From Variovorax brevis (GTDB taxonomy: Bacteria; Pseudomonadota; Gammaproteobacteria; Burkholderiales; Burkholderiaceae_C), in the NCBI RefSeq assembly GCF_030317105.1, contig NZ_JASZYG010000001.1, forward strand, positions 558,001 through 622,000: a DNA stretch of 64,000 nucleotides, given 5' to 3'. Below are positions 35,902-44,528 of the stretch, one piece after another. How positions within the stretch are numbered: the first letter of the stretch is position 1; each line of letters opens with the position of its first letter. Below the pieces are notes generated by a model. It was not told the DNA's origin. It saw only the letters and a program-made list of their open reading frames with translations, and made no database searches. The position numbers were made by a program, and so were the translations under genes.

Positions 35902-36069
35902 CTTGGTACCCCCTTTCATAAATACAAGCACATGAAACCGCGCCTTTCGCGCCATGGCGGCGTTGCAAATCCTCGCGATACCACAAGGTATCGCTGCGGT
36001 TTGCGCCTTGCCCTGACACGAAACGCATCGCTTTCATTTGTGCCCGTACTTATGAAATGGGGTACTTAG
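35902..36069 (+). repeat. 168-bp palindromic repeat, copy B
   Basis: Terminal inverted arms (35902-35937 and 36032-36069; TACCCC..TTTCATAA and its complement) enclose a core CGGCGTTGCAAAT - GCGATACC-ACAA-GGTATCGC - TTTGCGCCTTGCC. The apical stem is at 35975-35994. The core flanks are shared with copy A, but the stem and arms differ in sequence while staying complementary. It lies between the MFS gene and the patatin gene, in opposite orientation to copy A. Confidence 0.85.
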
Positions 36070-36153
36070 CCGTGAATGAGGACCTGGGACTGCAGGGAAC
36101 CAATTGGGACGCAGCGCCAACTCACAGGGAATCGCGATCCCTACGATCGCTGC

Positions 36154-37365
36154 ATGAAAGACACTCTGCCGCTCTCTTCCTCCAAGCAGTTCAGCTCCAC
36201 GGCCCTCAAGGCCGGGGGCCGCAAGGCACTGGTGCTGCAAGGTGGCGGTGCATTGGGCGCTTACCAGGCCGGCGTGTATGAGGCGCTGAGCCAGCATCGA
36301 CAGCAACCCCAATGGGTGGCTGGCGTATCCATCGGCGCCATCAACTCGGCGCTGATTGCCGGAAACGCACCCGACAAGCGGGTCGAGCGCATGCGCGAGT
36401 TCTGGCAACTCGTTTCCTCGGGGCCGACGCAGCGCCTGCCTGCATGGATGGCCAGCCGCGCCACGCTCAACCAGTGGAGCGCCAATCTGGGCGCGCTGTT
36501 CGGCGTTCCGGGCTTCTTCCTGCCGCGCATGTCACCGGCGTGGCTCATGGGTGCCGCGGCACCCTTGCTGAGCTATTGCGATACCTCGCCGCTCAAGCAG
36601 ACACTGGAGAGGCTCGTCGATTTCGACCGCATCAACGCACGCGAAATGCGGCTGAGCGTGGGCGCCGTCAATGTGCGCAACGGCAACTCGATCTACTTCG
36701 ACAACTCGGTGCAAAAGATCGGCCCCGAGCACATCATGGCCAGCGGCGCCCTGCCGCCAGGCTTCGCGCCGGTGGAGGTGGATGGCGAAGCGTACTGGGA
36801 CGGCGGCATCGTCTCCAACACGCCGCTCCAGTACGTGCTGGACAACCAACCGCAGACCGAGCCGCTGGTCGTGCTTCAGGTCGACCTGTTCAACGCGCGC
36901 GGCGCCATGCCGACCACGCTGTCAGAAGTGATGGAGCGCCAAAAAGACATCACCTACTCCAGCCGTACCCGCCTGAACACCGACACGCTCGCGGCCAACG
37001 TGAACCTGCAGCAGGCAATTGCCGACCTCATCGACAAATTGCCGGGCCATCTGCGCAAGGACCCCAGCGTGCAGGCAGTGCAGGCGCAACTCACGCATGC
37101 GCCCATCGACATCTTTCACCTGATCTACCGGCACAAGCCCTACGAGGGCGACTCCAAGGACTACGAGTTCTCGCGCGCCACGGTGGAAGAACACTGGGAA
37201 GCTGGCCGGCGCGACATGGACACCACCATGGCGCACCCCGAAGAGATGCACAGCGACGCGCACACCAATGGCGTCACCACCTTCGACCTTGGCGAACCCG
37301 GCGCACCCCGCGTCAAACGGCCGCTCACCGCCCGCGCGATGGCTGCGGCAAGCGAAAGGAACTGA
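36154..37365 (+). CDS. patatin-like phospholipase (DUF3734-containing)
   Basis: A 403-residue acyl hydrolase with a Ser-Asp dyad. The oxyanion loop is [11 protein letters not shown] (30-40), the nucleophile lies in GVSIGAIN (Ser59), and the acid is in [12 protein letters not shown] (Asp216). The C-terminal part ([33 protein letters not shown]) is a DUF3734 extension. Start ATG 36154; the frame extends upstream into the repeat without support. Its TGA overlaps the ATG of the decarboxylase gene by one base. With acetoacetate decarboxylase and 3-hydroxybutyrate dehydrogenase it forms an operon seen in related Burkholderiales, suggesting action on PHB granules or membrane lipid linked to ketone-body metabolism. 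Confidence 0.93.
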   Translation: MKDTLPLSSSKQFSSTALKAGGRKALVLQGGGALGAYQAGVYEALSQHRQQPQWVAGVSIGAINSALIAGNAPDKRVERMREFWQLVSSGPTQRLPAWMASRATLNQWSANLGALFGVPGFFLPRMSPAWLMGAAAPLLSYCDTSPLKQTLERLVDFDRINAREMRLSVGAVNVRNGNSIYFDNSVQKIGPEHIMASGALPPGFAPVEVDGEAYWDGGIVSNTPLQYVLDNQPQTEPLVVLQVDLFNARGAMPTTLSEVMERQKDITYSSRTRLNTDTLAANVNLQQAIADLIDKLPGHLRKDPSVQAVQAQLTHAPIDIFHLIYRHKPYEGDSKDYEFSRATVEEHWEAGRRDMDTTMAHPEEMHSDAHTNGVTTFDLGEPGAPRVKRPLTARAMAAASERN

Positions 37366-38114
37366 TGCTCATCGACGACGTCCGCGGCAAGGCCTTTTCC
37401 ATGCCGCTCACCAGCCCCGCCTTTCCGCCGGGCCCCTACCGCTTCCTGCGGCGCGAATTCCTCATCGTGACCTACCGAACCGACATCGACGCCCTGCGCG
37501 CCGTCGTGCCCGAGCCGCTCGAAGTGATCGAGCCGCTGGTGAAGTACGAGTTCATCCGCATGCCCGACTCCACCGGCTTTGGCGACTACACCGAATCCGG
37601 GCAGGTCATTCCGGTGCAACTGCGCACCCGCAAAGGCGTCGAGCAAGGCGCGTATGTGCACGCCATGTACCTCAACGACCATCCACCCATTGCCGGTGGG
37701 CGCGAACTGTGGGGCTTTCCGAAAAAGCTCGCCTCGCCCGTGCTCGACTACGAAACGGACGTCATCGTCGGCACGCTGGACTACGGCAAGGTGTGTGTCG
37801 CGAAGGCCACCATGGGCTTCAAGCACCGCGCGCTGGCGCCCGAACCCATCCTGGCCGGCATCGCGCAACCCAACTTCCTGCTCAAGATCATTCCGCACGT
37901 CGACGGCACGGCGCGCATTTGCGAACTCGTGCGCTACCACATGGTCGACGTCACCCTTCATGGCGCGTGGACCGGCCCTGCGTCGCTGGAACTGCATCCG
38001 CACGCACTGGCGCCTGTGGCAGACCTGCCGGTGCGCGAAGTGGTCTCGGCCGTGCACTGCATCGCCGACATGACGCTGGCGCTGGGCACCGTCGAATACG
38101 ACTACCTGGCCTGA
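37365..38114 (+). CDS. adc: acetoacetate decarboxylase
   Basis: A 249-residue enzyme that converts acetoacetate to acetone and CO2 through a Schiff base. The catalytic Lys lies in [12 protein letters not shown] (Lys120), with the acidic partners Glu62 (KYEF) and Glu77 (YTESGQ), matching Lys115, Glu61 and Glu76 of the clostridial enzyme. Length fits the family. It overlaps the patatin stop (TGATG) and is followed 58 bp later by bdhA, so acetoacetate from 3-hydroxybutyrate can be drained to acetone. Confidence 0.93.
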   Translation: MLIDDVRGKAFSMPLTSPAFPPGPYRFLRREFLIVTYRTDIDALRAVVPEPLEVIEPLVKYEFIRMPDSTGFGDYTESGQVIPVQLRTRKGVEQGAYVHAMYLNDHPPIAGGRELWGFPKKLASPVLDYETDVIVGTLDYGKVCVAKATMGFKHRALAPEPILAGIAQPNFLLKIIPHVDGTARICELVRYHMVDVTLHGAWTGPASLELHPHALAPVADLPVREVVSAVHCIADMTLALGTVEYDYLA

Positions 38115-38172
38115 CCTTTGCCTGCCACCGATCCGCCCATTCCATCCATTTCATTCTTTAGAGGAACCCGAG

Positions 38173-38955
38173 ATGCAACTCAAGGACAAAGTCGCTTTCA
38201 TCACTGGCTCGGCCAGCGGCATCGGCAAGGAAATCGCCATCGTGTTCGCGCAGGAAGGCGCAAAGATCGTGATTGCCGACCTCAACAAGCAGGCGGCTGA
38301 CGCCACCGCCGCCGAGCTCAGGGAAACGGGCGCGCAAGCCATCGGCGTGGGCGTGGACGTGACCAGCGAAGAGCAGGTCAACGCAGCCGTCGAAGAGGCT
38401 GCCAAGGCTTTTGGCGGCATCGACATCCTCATCAGCAACGCCGGCATCCAGATCGTGCACCCGGTGGAGGAGTTCAGCTTCGCGGACTGGAAGAAGATGC
38501 TGGCCATTCACCTCGACGGTGCATTCCTCACCACCAAGGCGTGCCTGAAGCACATGTACGCACAGGGCCGCGGCGGCAGCGTGATCTACATGGGTTCGGT
38601 GCACTCCAAGGAGGCGTCACTGCTGAAGGCGCCATACGTCACGGCCAAGCACGGGCTCATCGGGCTTGCGAAGACCGTCGCCAAGGAAGGTGCGAAACAT
38701 GGCGTGCGCGCCAATGTGATCTGCCCCGGTTTCGTGCGCACGCCGCTGGTCGAAAAGCAGATTCCCGAACAGGCGAAGACGCTGGGCATCACCGAACAGC
38801 AGGTCATCAAGGACGTGATGCTCAAGGAAACGGTGGACGGCGAATTCACGACCACCGACGACGTGGCCCGCGTGGCGCTGCTGTTCGCGGCCTTTCCGAC
38901 GAATGCGCTCACGGGTCAATCACTGGTGGTGAGCCACGGGTGGTTCATGCAGTGA
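38173..38955 (+). CDS. bdhA: 3-hydroxybutyrate dehydrogenase
   Basis: A 260-residue short-chain dehydrogenase that oxidises D-3-hydroxybutyrate, the product of PHB breakdown, to acetoacetate with NAD+. The cofactor loop is [10 protein letters not shown], the structural NAG is in LISNAGIQ, and the active site has [11 protein letters not shown] and [13 protein letters not shown] (Ser, Tyr, Lys). The GSVHSKEAS block and C-terminal HGWFMQ are typical of BdhA. AGAGGAACCCGAG precedes the ATG. A strong hairpin follows its stop. Confidence 0.95.
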   Translation: MQLKDKVAFITGSASGIGKEIAIVFAQEGAKIVIADLNKQAADATAAELRETGAQAIGVGVDVTSEEQVNAAVEEAAKAFGGIDILISNAGIQIVHPVEEFSFADWKKMLAIHLDGAFLTTKACLKHMYAQGRGGSVIYMGSVHSKEASLLKAPYVTAKHGLIGLAKTVAKEGAKHGVRANVICPGFVRTPLVEKQIPEQAKTLGITEQQVIKDVMLKETVDGEFTTTDDVARVALLFAAFPTNALTGQSLVVSHGWFMQ

Positions 38956-38977
38956 GGTGATGCACCAAAAAAGAAAA

Positions 38978-39001
38978 TCCCCGGGGCCAAAGCCCCGGGG
39001 A
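38978..39001. terminator. strong hairpin between bdhA and araC-type gene
   Basis: TCCCCGGGGC and GCCCCGGGGA form a perfect 10-bp stem with a CAAA loop. An A-rich run (38967-38977) lies to its left, which on the minus strand reads as a T-tract, so it is an intrinsic terminator for leftward transcription from the AraC gene; for bdhA it lacks a good U-run but may still stop or stabilise the message. Confidence 0.8.
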
Positions 39002-39034
39002 TAAATCCACCAAGGAGGGTGGAGGAGACAACCG

Positions 39035-39178
39035 GTGCAAGCATTTGGGGCATATCGCCGCTTTGGCTTGCGAATGCTCTTGACGCACGCAAGACGTATG
39101 CCGATCCCCTGCGCAGGCGTTTCGAATGCGCCGATGTCCTACAAGCGCTGCGACGACCCCGCTCTTTCACGCCGCTGA
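39035..39178 (+). other. possible 47-codon ORF with hairpin-masked ribosome site
   Basis: After the terminator, AAGGAG at 39012-39017 sits in the loop of CCACC/GGTGG (39007-39022), and GGAGGAG follows just before a GTG at 39035. The frame VQAFGAYRRFGLRMLL runs 47 codons to TGA at 39178 and overlaps the end of the AraC gene by 12 bp. There is no family match; it may be a real small gene, a leader RNA or chance. Confidence 0.25.
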
Positions 39179-40174
39179 ATCGTCGCGCTCACGCCGCCAC
39201 ACACCCGGCGGCTTGCCGACCAGCCGCTTGAACGCACGCGCGAACGCCGCTTCGGAGTCATAGCCGACATCCAGCGCAATGGAGGCCACGGTGGCGCGCG
39301 TCTCCAGCAGCATCCGCGCACCCGCCTGCATGCGCCACTGCGCGAGGTACTGCATGGGCGGCATGCCGACCAGCTGCGTGAAGCGCTCATGCAGGGCCGA
39401 GCGCGACAAGCCCACGCGCCGGCCCAGTTCATCGATGGTCCAGTCACGCGCCGGTTCCTGGTGCATCAGGGCGAGCGCGTTGCCCACGAAGCGATCCTGC
39501 AATCCGGCGAGCCAGCCGGCGCTGTCCAGCGGCAGGCTGTCGGCATAGCGACGCACCGCATCGACGAACATCATCTCGCTCATGCGCGCGAGCATCGCCT
39601 CGCCGCCGGGGCGCTTGGCGTGCGACTCGGCCACGGCCTGCTGCGTGAAGGCCGCGATCCATGCGTCGCCATCGGTCGCGCGCAAATGCATCATGCGCGG
39701 CAAGGCATCGATCAGCGGATTGAAGGGTTGCAGGTCACAGCCGATGAAGCCGCACACGATCGATGTCTCGGCGTTTTCCATCGACTCCTTGGGCGCGGCC
39801 AGCAGCACGTCCGGTCCGTTGTAGGCCACGCGCAGCGGAAACTGGTCGACCTGCATGCCGGGGAACCAGCTCAGGTCCGCCTGCGCGCGCATGCCGGGTG
39901 CGCTCGACACCACGTGCGCGTCCCCATGCGGAAACATGACGACGTCGCCCGCGCCCAGTTGCACCGACGGCCCGCCGGGAATGGCGGCCCAGCAGGTGCC
40001 CCGGGCCACCGCGTGGTACTCGATGACGTGGTCGACGCCGCGCATCAGCAGTGGCGCCAGTTCGCTTGCGGGCGGCGCCTCGGCCGCCCAGTCGCTCCTG
40101 GCGCTGATGTTGAAGAACACGGCGCCGCGCAGACGCACGCCGCGCAAGACATCCGACAAGGTGTCTTGGCTCAT
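39167..40174 (-). CDS. AraC family transcriptional regulator with cupin-type sensor
   Basis: A 335-residue regulator. The N-terminal half is a cupin_6-type ligand domain (DVLRGVRLRGAVFFNISARSDWAAEAP, VIEYHAVARGTCWAAIPGG, LGAGDVVMFPHGDAHVVSSAPG). The C-terminal double HTH is TIDELGRRVGLSRSALHERFTQLVGMPPMQYLAQWRMQAGARMLLE and IALDVGYDSEAAFARAFKRLVGKPPGVWRR. It is divergent from the FAD-oxidase/TPR operon across 205 bp and probably controls it. The hairpin at 38978-39001 is oriented to terminate its transcript. Confidence 0.93.
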   Translation of the reverse strand: MSQDTLSDVLRGVRLRGAVFFNISARSDWAAEAPPASELAPLLMRGVDHVIEYHAVARGTCWAAIPGGPSVQLGAGDVVMFPHGDAHVVSSAPGMRAQADLSWFPGMQVDQFPLRVAYNGPDVLLAAPKESMENAETSIVCGFIGCDLQPFNPLIDALPRMMHLRATDGDAWIAAFTQQAVAESHAKRPGGEAMLARMSEMMFVDAVRRYADSLPLDSAGWLAGLQDRFVGNALALMHQEPARDWTIDELGRRVGLSRSALHERFTQLVGMPPMQYLAQWRMQAGARMLLETRATVASIALDVGYDSEAAFARAFKRLVGKPPGVWRRERDDSAA

Positions 40175-40379
40175 CGATGTGCTGCCGCGGTGTTCCGGTC
40201 AAGGCGGCCGGACGCGCGATCAAGGCCCTGTGACAAAACGCACTCACGCGCGGACGCGCAGTCAATTTCGCCGGACGCGGAGTGATGCGCGCTACAGCCC
40301 GAATTCGAAGAATGAATGCACCCGCTGCGAGGCCATTGCGACGGCTGGTTTTTCAACTCATTCATCTCAGGAGCACTCC

Positions 40380-41828
40380 ATGCAATTCATGAACTACCTC
40401 TCGCTCGACAAGGATGTCCGGCAAGTGAGCTGGACCGACATCGATGCGCTGGCGTCGCAGATCAGCGGCGGGTTGCTGACCGCTGGGGACGAAGCGTACG
40501 ACACGGCGCGCAAGGTCTGGAACGCTACCATCGATCGGCATCCCGCGATCATCGCGCGGTGTTTGACGGACAGCGACGTGCAGGCCGCGGTGCGCTTTGC
40601 CGCCGAACACCGCATGCTGATGAGCGTGCGCGGGGGCGGCCATCACATCGCAGGCAACGCGGTGGCCGAAGGCGGCCTGATGCTCGACATGTCGGGCATG
40701 AAGACGATCAGCATCGACGTGGCCAAGCGCACCGCGCGCGTGGGCGCCGGCGCCTTGCTCGCCGACCTCGACCGCGAAGCGCAGGCGCACGGACTGGCCG
40801 TGCCGCTGGGCATCAACTCCACCACCGGCGTGGCAGGACTCACGCTGGGCGGCGGCTTCGGCTGGCTGACGCGGCGCCACGGCATGAGCATCGACAACCT
40901 GCTGAGTGCAACGGTCGTCACGGCCGATGGCGCGATCCGCATCGCATCGGCCGAGTCGCAGCCCGAGCTGTTCTGGGCGCTGCGTGGCGGGGGCGGCAAC
41001 TTCGGCGTGGTCACTTCCTTCCACTTCCAGCTGCACCCTGTCGGGCCCGAGGTCTACAGCGGTCTGGTGGTCTACCCCTTTTCGCAGGCGCGGCAGGTGC
41101 TGCGCGCTTGGCGCGACTTCACGATGAAGGCGCCTGACGAACTGAGCGTGTGGATGGTGATGCGCAAGGCGCCTCCCCTGCCCTTCCTGCCCGAGTCCGT
41201 GCATGGCAAGGAGGTGGTGATCTTTCCTCTGGTGTACAGCGGCAACGTGGAAGAAGGCGAACAGGTGGCCGCGCCGGTGCTGAAGTTCGGTGACCCGGTC
41301 GGCACGCACCTGGGCGCTGCACCCTACGCCGCCTTCCAGCAGGCCTTCGATCCGCTGCTTGCACCGGGCGGACGCAACTATTGGAAGTCGAACAACTTCA
41401 GCACGCTGAGCGATGCGGCGCTCGACACGGTGATCGCATCGGCCAGCAACCTGCCCGGGCCGGAATGCGAGATCTTCATCGCGCAACTCGGCGGTGCGAT
41501 GGCGCGGGTCAAGCCCGACGCAACGGCCTTCGTGGGACGCGATGCGCACTACATCATGAACGTGCATGGCCGCTGGTCCAGCCCGCACGACGATGAGACC
41601 GTGAGAGCGTGGGCCCGTCGCGCCTTCGAGGATGCGGCGCCCCATGCCACCGGCAGCGGCTACGTCAACTTCCTCACCGAGGACGAAGCGGAACGCGTGG
41701 CCGCGGCCTACGGCACGAACTACGAGCGCCTGCAGGCGGTGAAGCAGCGCTTCGACCCGGACAACCTCATGCGCATGAACCTCAACATCGCGCCGGCAAC
41801 GTCACCACATCGGAGGGTGCAGGTATGA
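40380..41828 (+). CDS. FAD-linked oxidase, berberine-bridge-enzyme (BBE) type
   Basis: A 482-residue flavoprotein of the VAO/BBE group. The FAD_binding_4 part contains SVRGGGHHIAGNAVAEGGLMLDMS, whose His88 is the likely covalent FAD attachment site, and TTGVAGLTLGGGFGWLTRRHGMSIDNLL; the C-terminal BBE motif is YGTNYERLQAVKQRFDPDNLMRMNLNI. Bacterial relatives oxidise carbohydrates, alcohols or secondary metabolites, giving H2O2. AGGAG lies 7 nt before the ATG at 40380. It overlaps the TPR gene (ATGA) and is divergent from the AraC regulator. Confidence 0.9.
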   Translation: MQFMNYLSLDKDVRQVSWTDIDALASQISGGLLTAGDEAYDTARKVWNATIDRHPAIIARCLTDSDVQAAVRFAAEHRMLMSVRGGGHHIAGNAVAEGGLMLDMSGMKTISIDVAKRTARVGAGALLADLDREAQAHGLAVPLGINSTTGVAGLTLGGGFGWLTRRHGMSIDNLLSATVVTADGAIRIASAESQPELFWALRGGGGNFGVVTSFHFQLHPVGPEVYSGLVVYPFSQARQVLRAWRDFTMKAPDELSVWMVMRKAPPLPFLPESVHGKEVVIFPLVYSGNVEEGEQVAAPVLKFGDPVGTHLGAAPYAAFQQAFDPLLAPGGRNYWKSNNFSTLSDAALDTVIASASNLPGPECEIFIAQLGGAMARVKPDATAFVGRDAHYIMNVHGRWSSPHDDETVRAWARRAFEDAAPHATGSGYVNFLTEDEAERVAAAYGTNYERLQAVKQRFDPDNLMRMNLNIAPATSPHRRVQV

Positions 41829-43153
41829 GCAGGATCGATTCACTGGGGCAACCCGTCACGGGCGCCACCCACACTGCCCTCGCCGCCTACGAGCGTGCGT
41901 TGGGTGCCTTTCAAAGCTGGCGCTGCGGGGCTGAAACGCATCTGGCTACGGCGATGCAGGAGGCGCCGAACTTCGTGATGGCGCACGTGCTGCGCGCGTA
42001 TTTGCTGCTGTGCAGCCGCGACCCGCGGCGCGTGCGGCAGGCGCGGGCGGTGCTTGCGCGCGCCGCATGCCTGCCGACGAACGAACGCGAGCGCCACCAC
42101 ATCGCCGCCATCGCCGCCGCGCTGGCCGACGACTACGGCGGCGCAAGGATGTTGCTGGGCGACTTGCTGCACCTGCACCCGCGGGACGCATTGGCGCTCC
42201 AGGTGGCGCACGTGTTCGACCACATCATGGGCGACGCCGAGAGCATGCGCTCGCGGGTGGCCGGCGTGCTGCCGGCATGGTCGTGCGACATGCCGGGCTA
42301 CCACGCGGTGCTGGCGATGCACGCCTTCAGCCTCGAGGAGTGCGGCGAATACGAGCAGGCCGAGGAAGACGCCCACACCGCCCTCGCACTGGACGCCCAC
42401 GATGCGCGGGCCCATCACGTGATCGCTCATGTCTGCGAGATGACCGACCGCGCCAGCGAGGGCGTGCGCTGGATGATGGAGCACGCCCTGGCGTGGGGCA
42501 AGGACACGCTGGTCGCCACGCATGGTTGGTGGCACGTGGCGCTGTTCCATGTCGCACAGGGCCAGTTCGACCAGGCGCTCGCCCTTTATGACCGGCACAT
42601 TCGCGCGAGCGATGGCGGTGAGTTGTCAGACCTGATCGACGCAGCCGCGCTGTTGTGGCGCATCGGCCTGGCGGGTGGCGATCCGGGCGCCGCGCGTTGG
42701 AGCGAACTGGCATCCGCGTGGACGCCGCACATCGACGACGCGTTCTGCAGCTTCAACGACCTGCACGCCACGCTGGCCTTTGTCGGTGCGCAGGACTGGG
42801 ACCGGGCACGGCATCTCGAATCGGCACTGGTGCGCTCGCAATCGCAGGCCACGCGCCATGGCGAAAGCACGCGGGACGTGGGCCTGCCGACCTGCCGCGC
42901 ATTGATGGCCTTTGGACGCGGCAACTTCACGCTGGCCATCACCCTGCTGGCGAGCGTTCCCGAGATGGCGCATCGGCTGGGCGGGAGCCACGCGCAGCGC
43001 GATGTGATCCACCTCACGCTGCGCGAAGCGGTCGAGCGCGTGCGGCGGCCCGTACGGCGGATGCGCATCACGCCTGTCGCGGGCCATGCGCCCGCCGCCT
43101 CACGCCTCAGTAAATCGCCAGCAAGTTCTGCTGTGCTTCAAGATCGAAGCTGA
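41825..43153 (+). CDS. tetratricopeptide-repeat protein paired with FAD oxidase
   Basis: A 442-residue soluble helical protein. Repeated TPR-like helices include AYERALGAFQSW, ALALQVAHVFDHIMGD, GYHAVLAMHAFSLEECGEYEQAEEDAHTALALDAHDARAHHVIAHV and FHVAQGQFDQALALYDRHI. Similar TPR proteins in proteobacteria have no enzymatic role assigned. It overlaps the FAD-oxidase gene by 4 nt, so they are co-translated. The last 16 codons overlap the convergent lipoprotein gene by 47 bp. Confidence 0.85.
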   Translation: MSRIDSLGQPVTGATHTALAAYERALGAFQSWRCGAETHLATAMQEAPNFVMAHVLRAYLLLCSRDPRRVRQARAVLARAACLPTNERERHHIAAIAAALADDYGGARMLLGDLLHLHPRDALALQVAHVFDHIMGDAESMRSRVAGVLPAWSCDMPGYHAVLAMHAFSLEECGEYEQAEEDAHTALALDAHDARAHHVIAHVCEMTDRASEGVRWMMEHALAWGKDTLVATHGWWHVALFHVAQGQFDQALALYDRHIRASDGGELSDLIDAAALLWRIGLAGGDPGAARWSELASAWTPHIDDAFCSFNDLHATLAFVGAQDWDRARHLESALVRSQSQATRHGESTRDVGLPTCRALMAFGRGNFTLAITLLASVPEMAHRLGGSHAQRDVIHLTLREAVERVRRPVRRMRITPVAGHAPAASRLSKSPASSAVLQDRS

Positions 43154-44333
43154 CGCCGTTGATTCCCACCGTCAGGCCGTAGACATTGCCCGGGGAAGAA
43201 AACGTTGCAGTGGGCGTACCGCTGATGACACCGGTGCTGGCGTCCAGGACAAAGCCTGCGGGCAATGCGCCTTCCTTCAGCGTGTAGCTGTACGTCGCAC
43301 CTGTGAGCGCTTGGCCGGACATGTTGTCGATGGTCGGCGCGCACTGGAAAGGCTCTCCCACGAAGCCGGGGCAGTACGCATAGGCCAAGGTGATCGGCGA
43401 GCGCGCATAGACGCTCACGTAAGCGAAGCCCTGAACCGCATGTCCGTTGACCTGCCCGGTGGCGGCAATGCGGTAGGCGTCATTCACAGGCGCGCTCGGC
43501 ACGCCGGAAAGCGTGCCGGTCGTGGCGTCGATCTGCAGGCCTGCGGGCGGGGTTTCGCCAGCCGCCCATGCATACGACAGCCCGGAAGGACGCGCCCCGG
43601 TGGGCACCACCGACACGGGCAGCCCGAGCCAGGCGCTCACGCCGCCGTAGCTGCCATAGCTCAGCGCCAATCCGCCGACGCTCATCTGCGTGGGGTAGTC
43701 CTGGACGACACGTGCCGTTCCGGCGCTGTTGGTCACCGTGGCCGAGACCTTGAAGCTGTAGCTGCCCTGGGTCGCGGCCGTGCCGTGGATGCGGCCCGTG
43801 GCTGCGTCGATGCCGAGGCCCGTGGGCAGCGCGCCTTCCGCGATGGCATAGGTGACGCTGTCACCCGGTTGCGCAACCCAGAATATTGCATTCAGCGGAC
43901 GGAAGTCGACCTCCTCCCCGAAGTTCACGCTGGCGGGTGCGCTGTAGATCACCGAAGGTCCGAAGACGGCGATGCCCTGGCCGAAGACAAGCTCGTTTTT
44001 GACGCCCGATGCGCCGAGCTCGACGTTGAACGAAAAGGCCCCGATCTCCGTCGGTGTGCCCGACAGGGTGCAGTCCCTGTTCAGCGTCATGCCTGCAGGC
44101 AGGCGGCCGCCGACAAGCGCGCAGCGAGGCGAATGATTCTTGAGCCCCGAGATCCTCGGCTGCACGACGGTGGGATGCAGCACATAGGCCGACTGGCCCG
44201 CGTACGTGAAGGTCGGATAGAGGGTCTCGTCGTCTCCAACGCCTCCTCCGCCGCCGCCACCACACGCAACGAGCGACGCGCAAAGTGCCGCACCCAGGCC
44301 GCAGCGCGTCACACGCGCCATCCAGTTCTTCAT
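43107..44333 (-). CDS. lipoprotein with repeated putative-Ig (He_PIG) domains
   Basis: A 408-residue envelope protein. The signal (RCGLGAALCASLVAC) is followed by a seven-glycine run. Four cadherin-like putative-Ig repeats are marked by the phrase GxxxDxxTGxxxGxP: LPAGMTLNRDCTLSGTP, LPTGLGIDAATGRIHGTA, PPAGLQIDATTGTLSGVP and LPAGFVLDASTGVISGTP. Such repeats are found in surface and adhesion proteins. Start: the ATG at 44333 gives a compact signal; ATGs at 44357 or 44393 are alternatives. The 3' end overlaps the convergent TPR gene. Confidence 0.85.
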   Translation of the reverse strand: MKNWMARVTRCGLGAALCASLVACGGGGGGGVGDDETLYPTFTYAGQSAYVLHPTVVQPRISGLKNHSPRCALVGGRLPAGMTLNRDCTLSGTPTEIGAFSFNVELGASGVKNELVFGQGIAVFGPSVIYSAPASVNFGEEVDFRPLNAIFWVAQPGDSVTYAIAEGALPTGLGIDAATGRIHGTAATQGSYSFKVSATVTNSAGTARVVQDYPTQMSVGGLALSYGSYGGVSAWLGLPVSVVPTGARPSGLSYAWAAGETPPAGLQIDATTGTLSGVPSAPVNDAYRIAATGQVNGHAVQGFAYVSVYARSPITLAYAYCPGFVGEPFQCAPTIDNMSGQALTGATYSYTLKEGALPAGFVLDASTGVISGTPTATFSSPGNVYGLTVGINGVSFDLEAQQNLLAIY

Positions 44334-44463
44334 CACACCCACAACGCTTCCTGCCATCTGATTTGCGCAGCACCCATCGGCTGCGGCCGGCACTTTACAT
44401 CATGAAACATTTACTAACAGCTGAAGACGCCTCGGCTTCGGGACAACCCTCTGTTTTCCGTCT

Positions 44464-44510
44464 AGTAAATCGATACAGTAAATCGATGTAGTAAACCGAT
44501 GTACTAAATC
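44464..44510 (+). repeat. 13-bp tandem repeat upstream of TRAP operon
   Basis: Three consecutive 13-bp units, AGTAAATCGATAC (44464-44476), AGTAAATCGATGT (44477-44489) and AGTAAACCGATGT (44490-44502), then a partial ACTAAATC. TAGTA and TACTA arms flank AACCGATG (44489-44506). The block ends 7 bp before the AGGAG site of dctP1. The AT-rich, CG-centred units look like an operator array, plausibly for the LacI regulator encoded in the same operon. Confidence 0.65.
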
Positions 44511-44528
44511 AGAAGCAGGAGACAAGCC

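Noticed and set aside
28063..36069. Genomic island or prophage carrying the STAND gene
   Set aside because: No integrase, tRNA, att-like direct repeat or obvious change in composition; only the palindromic repeats mark the area.
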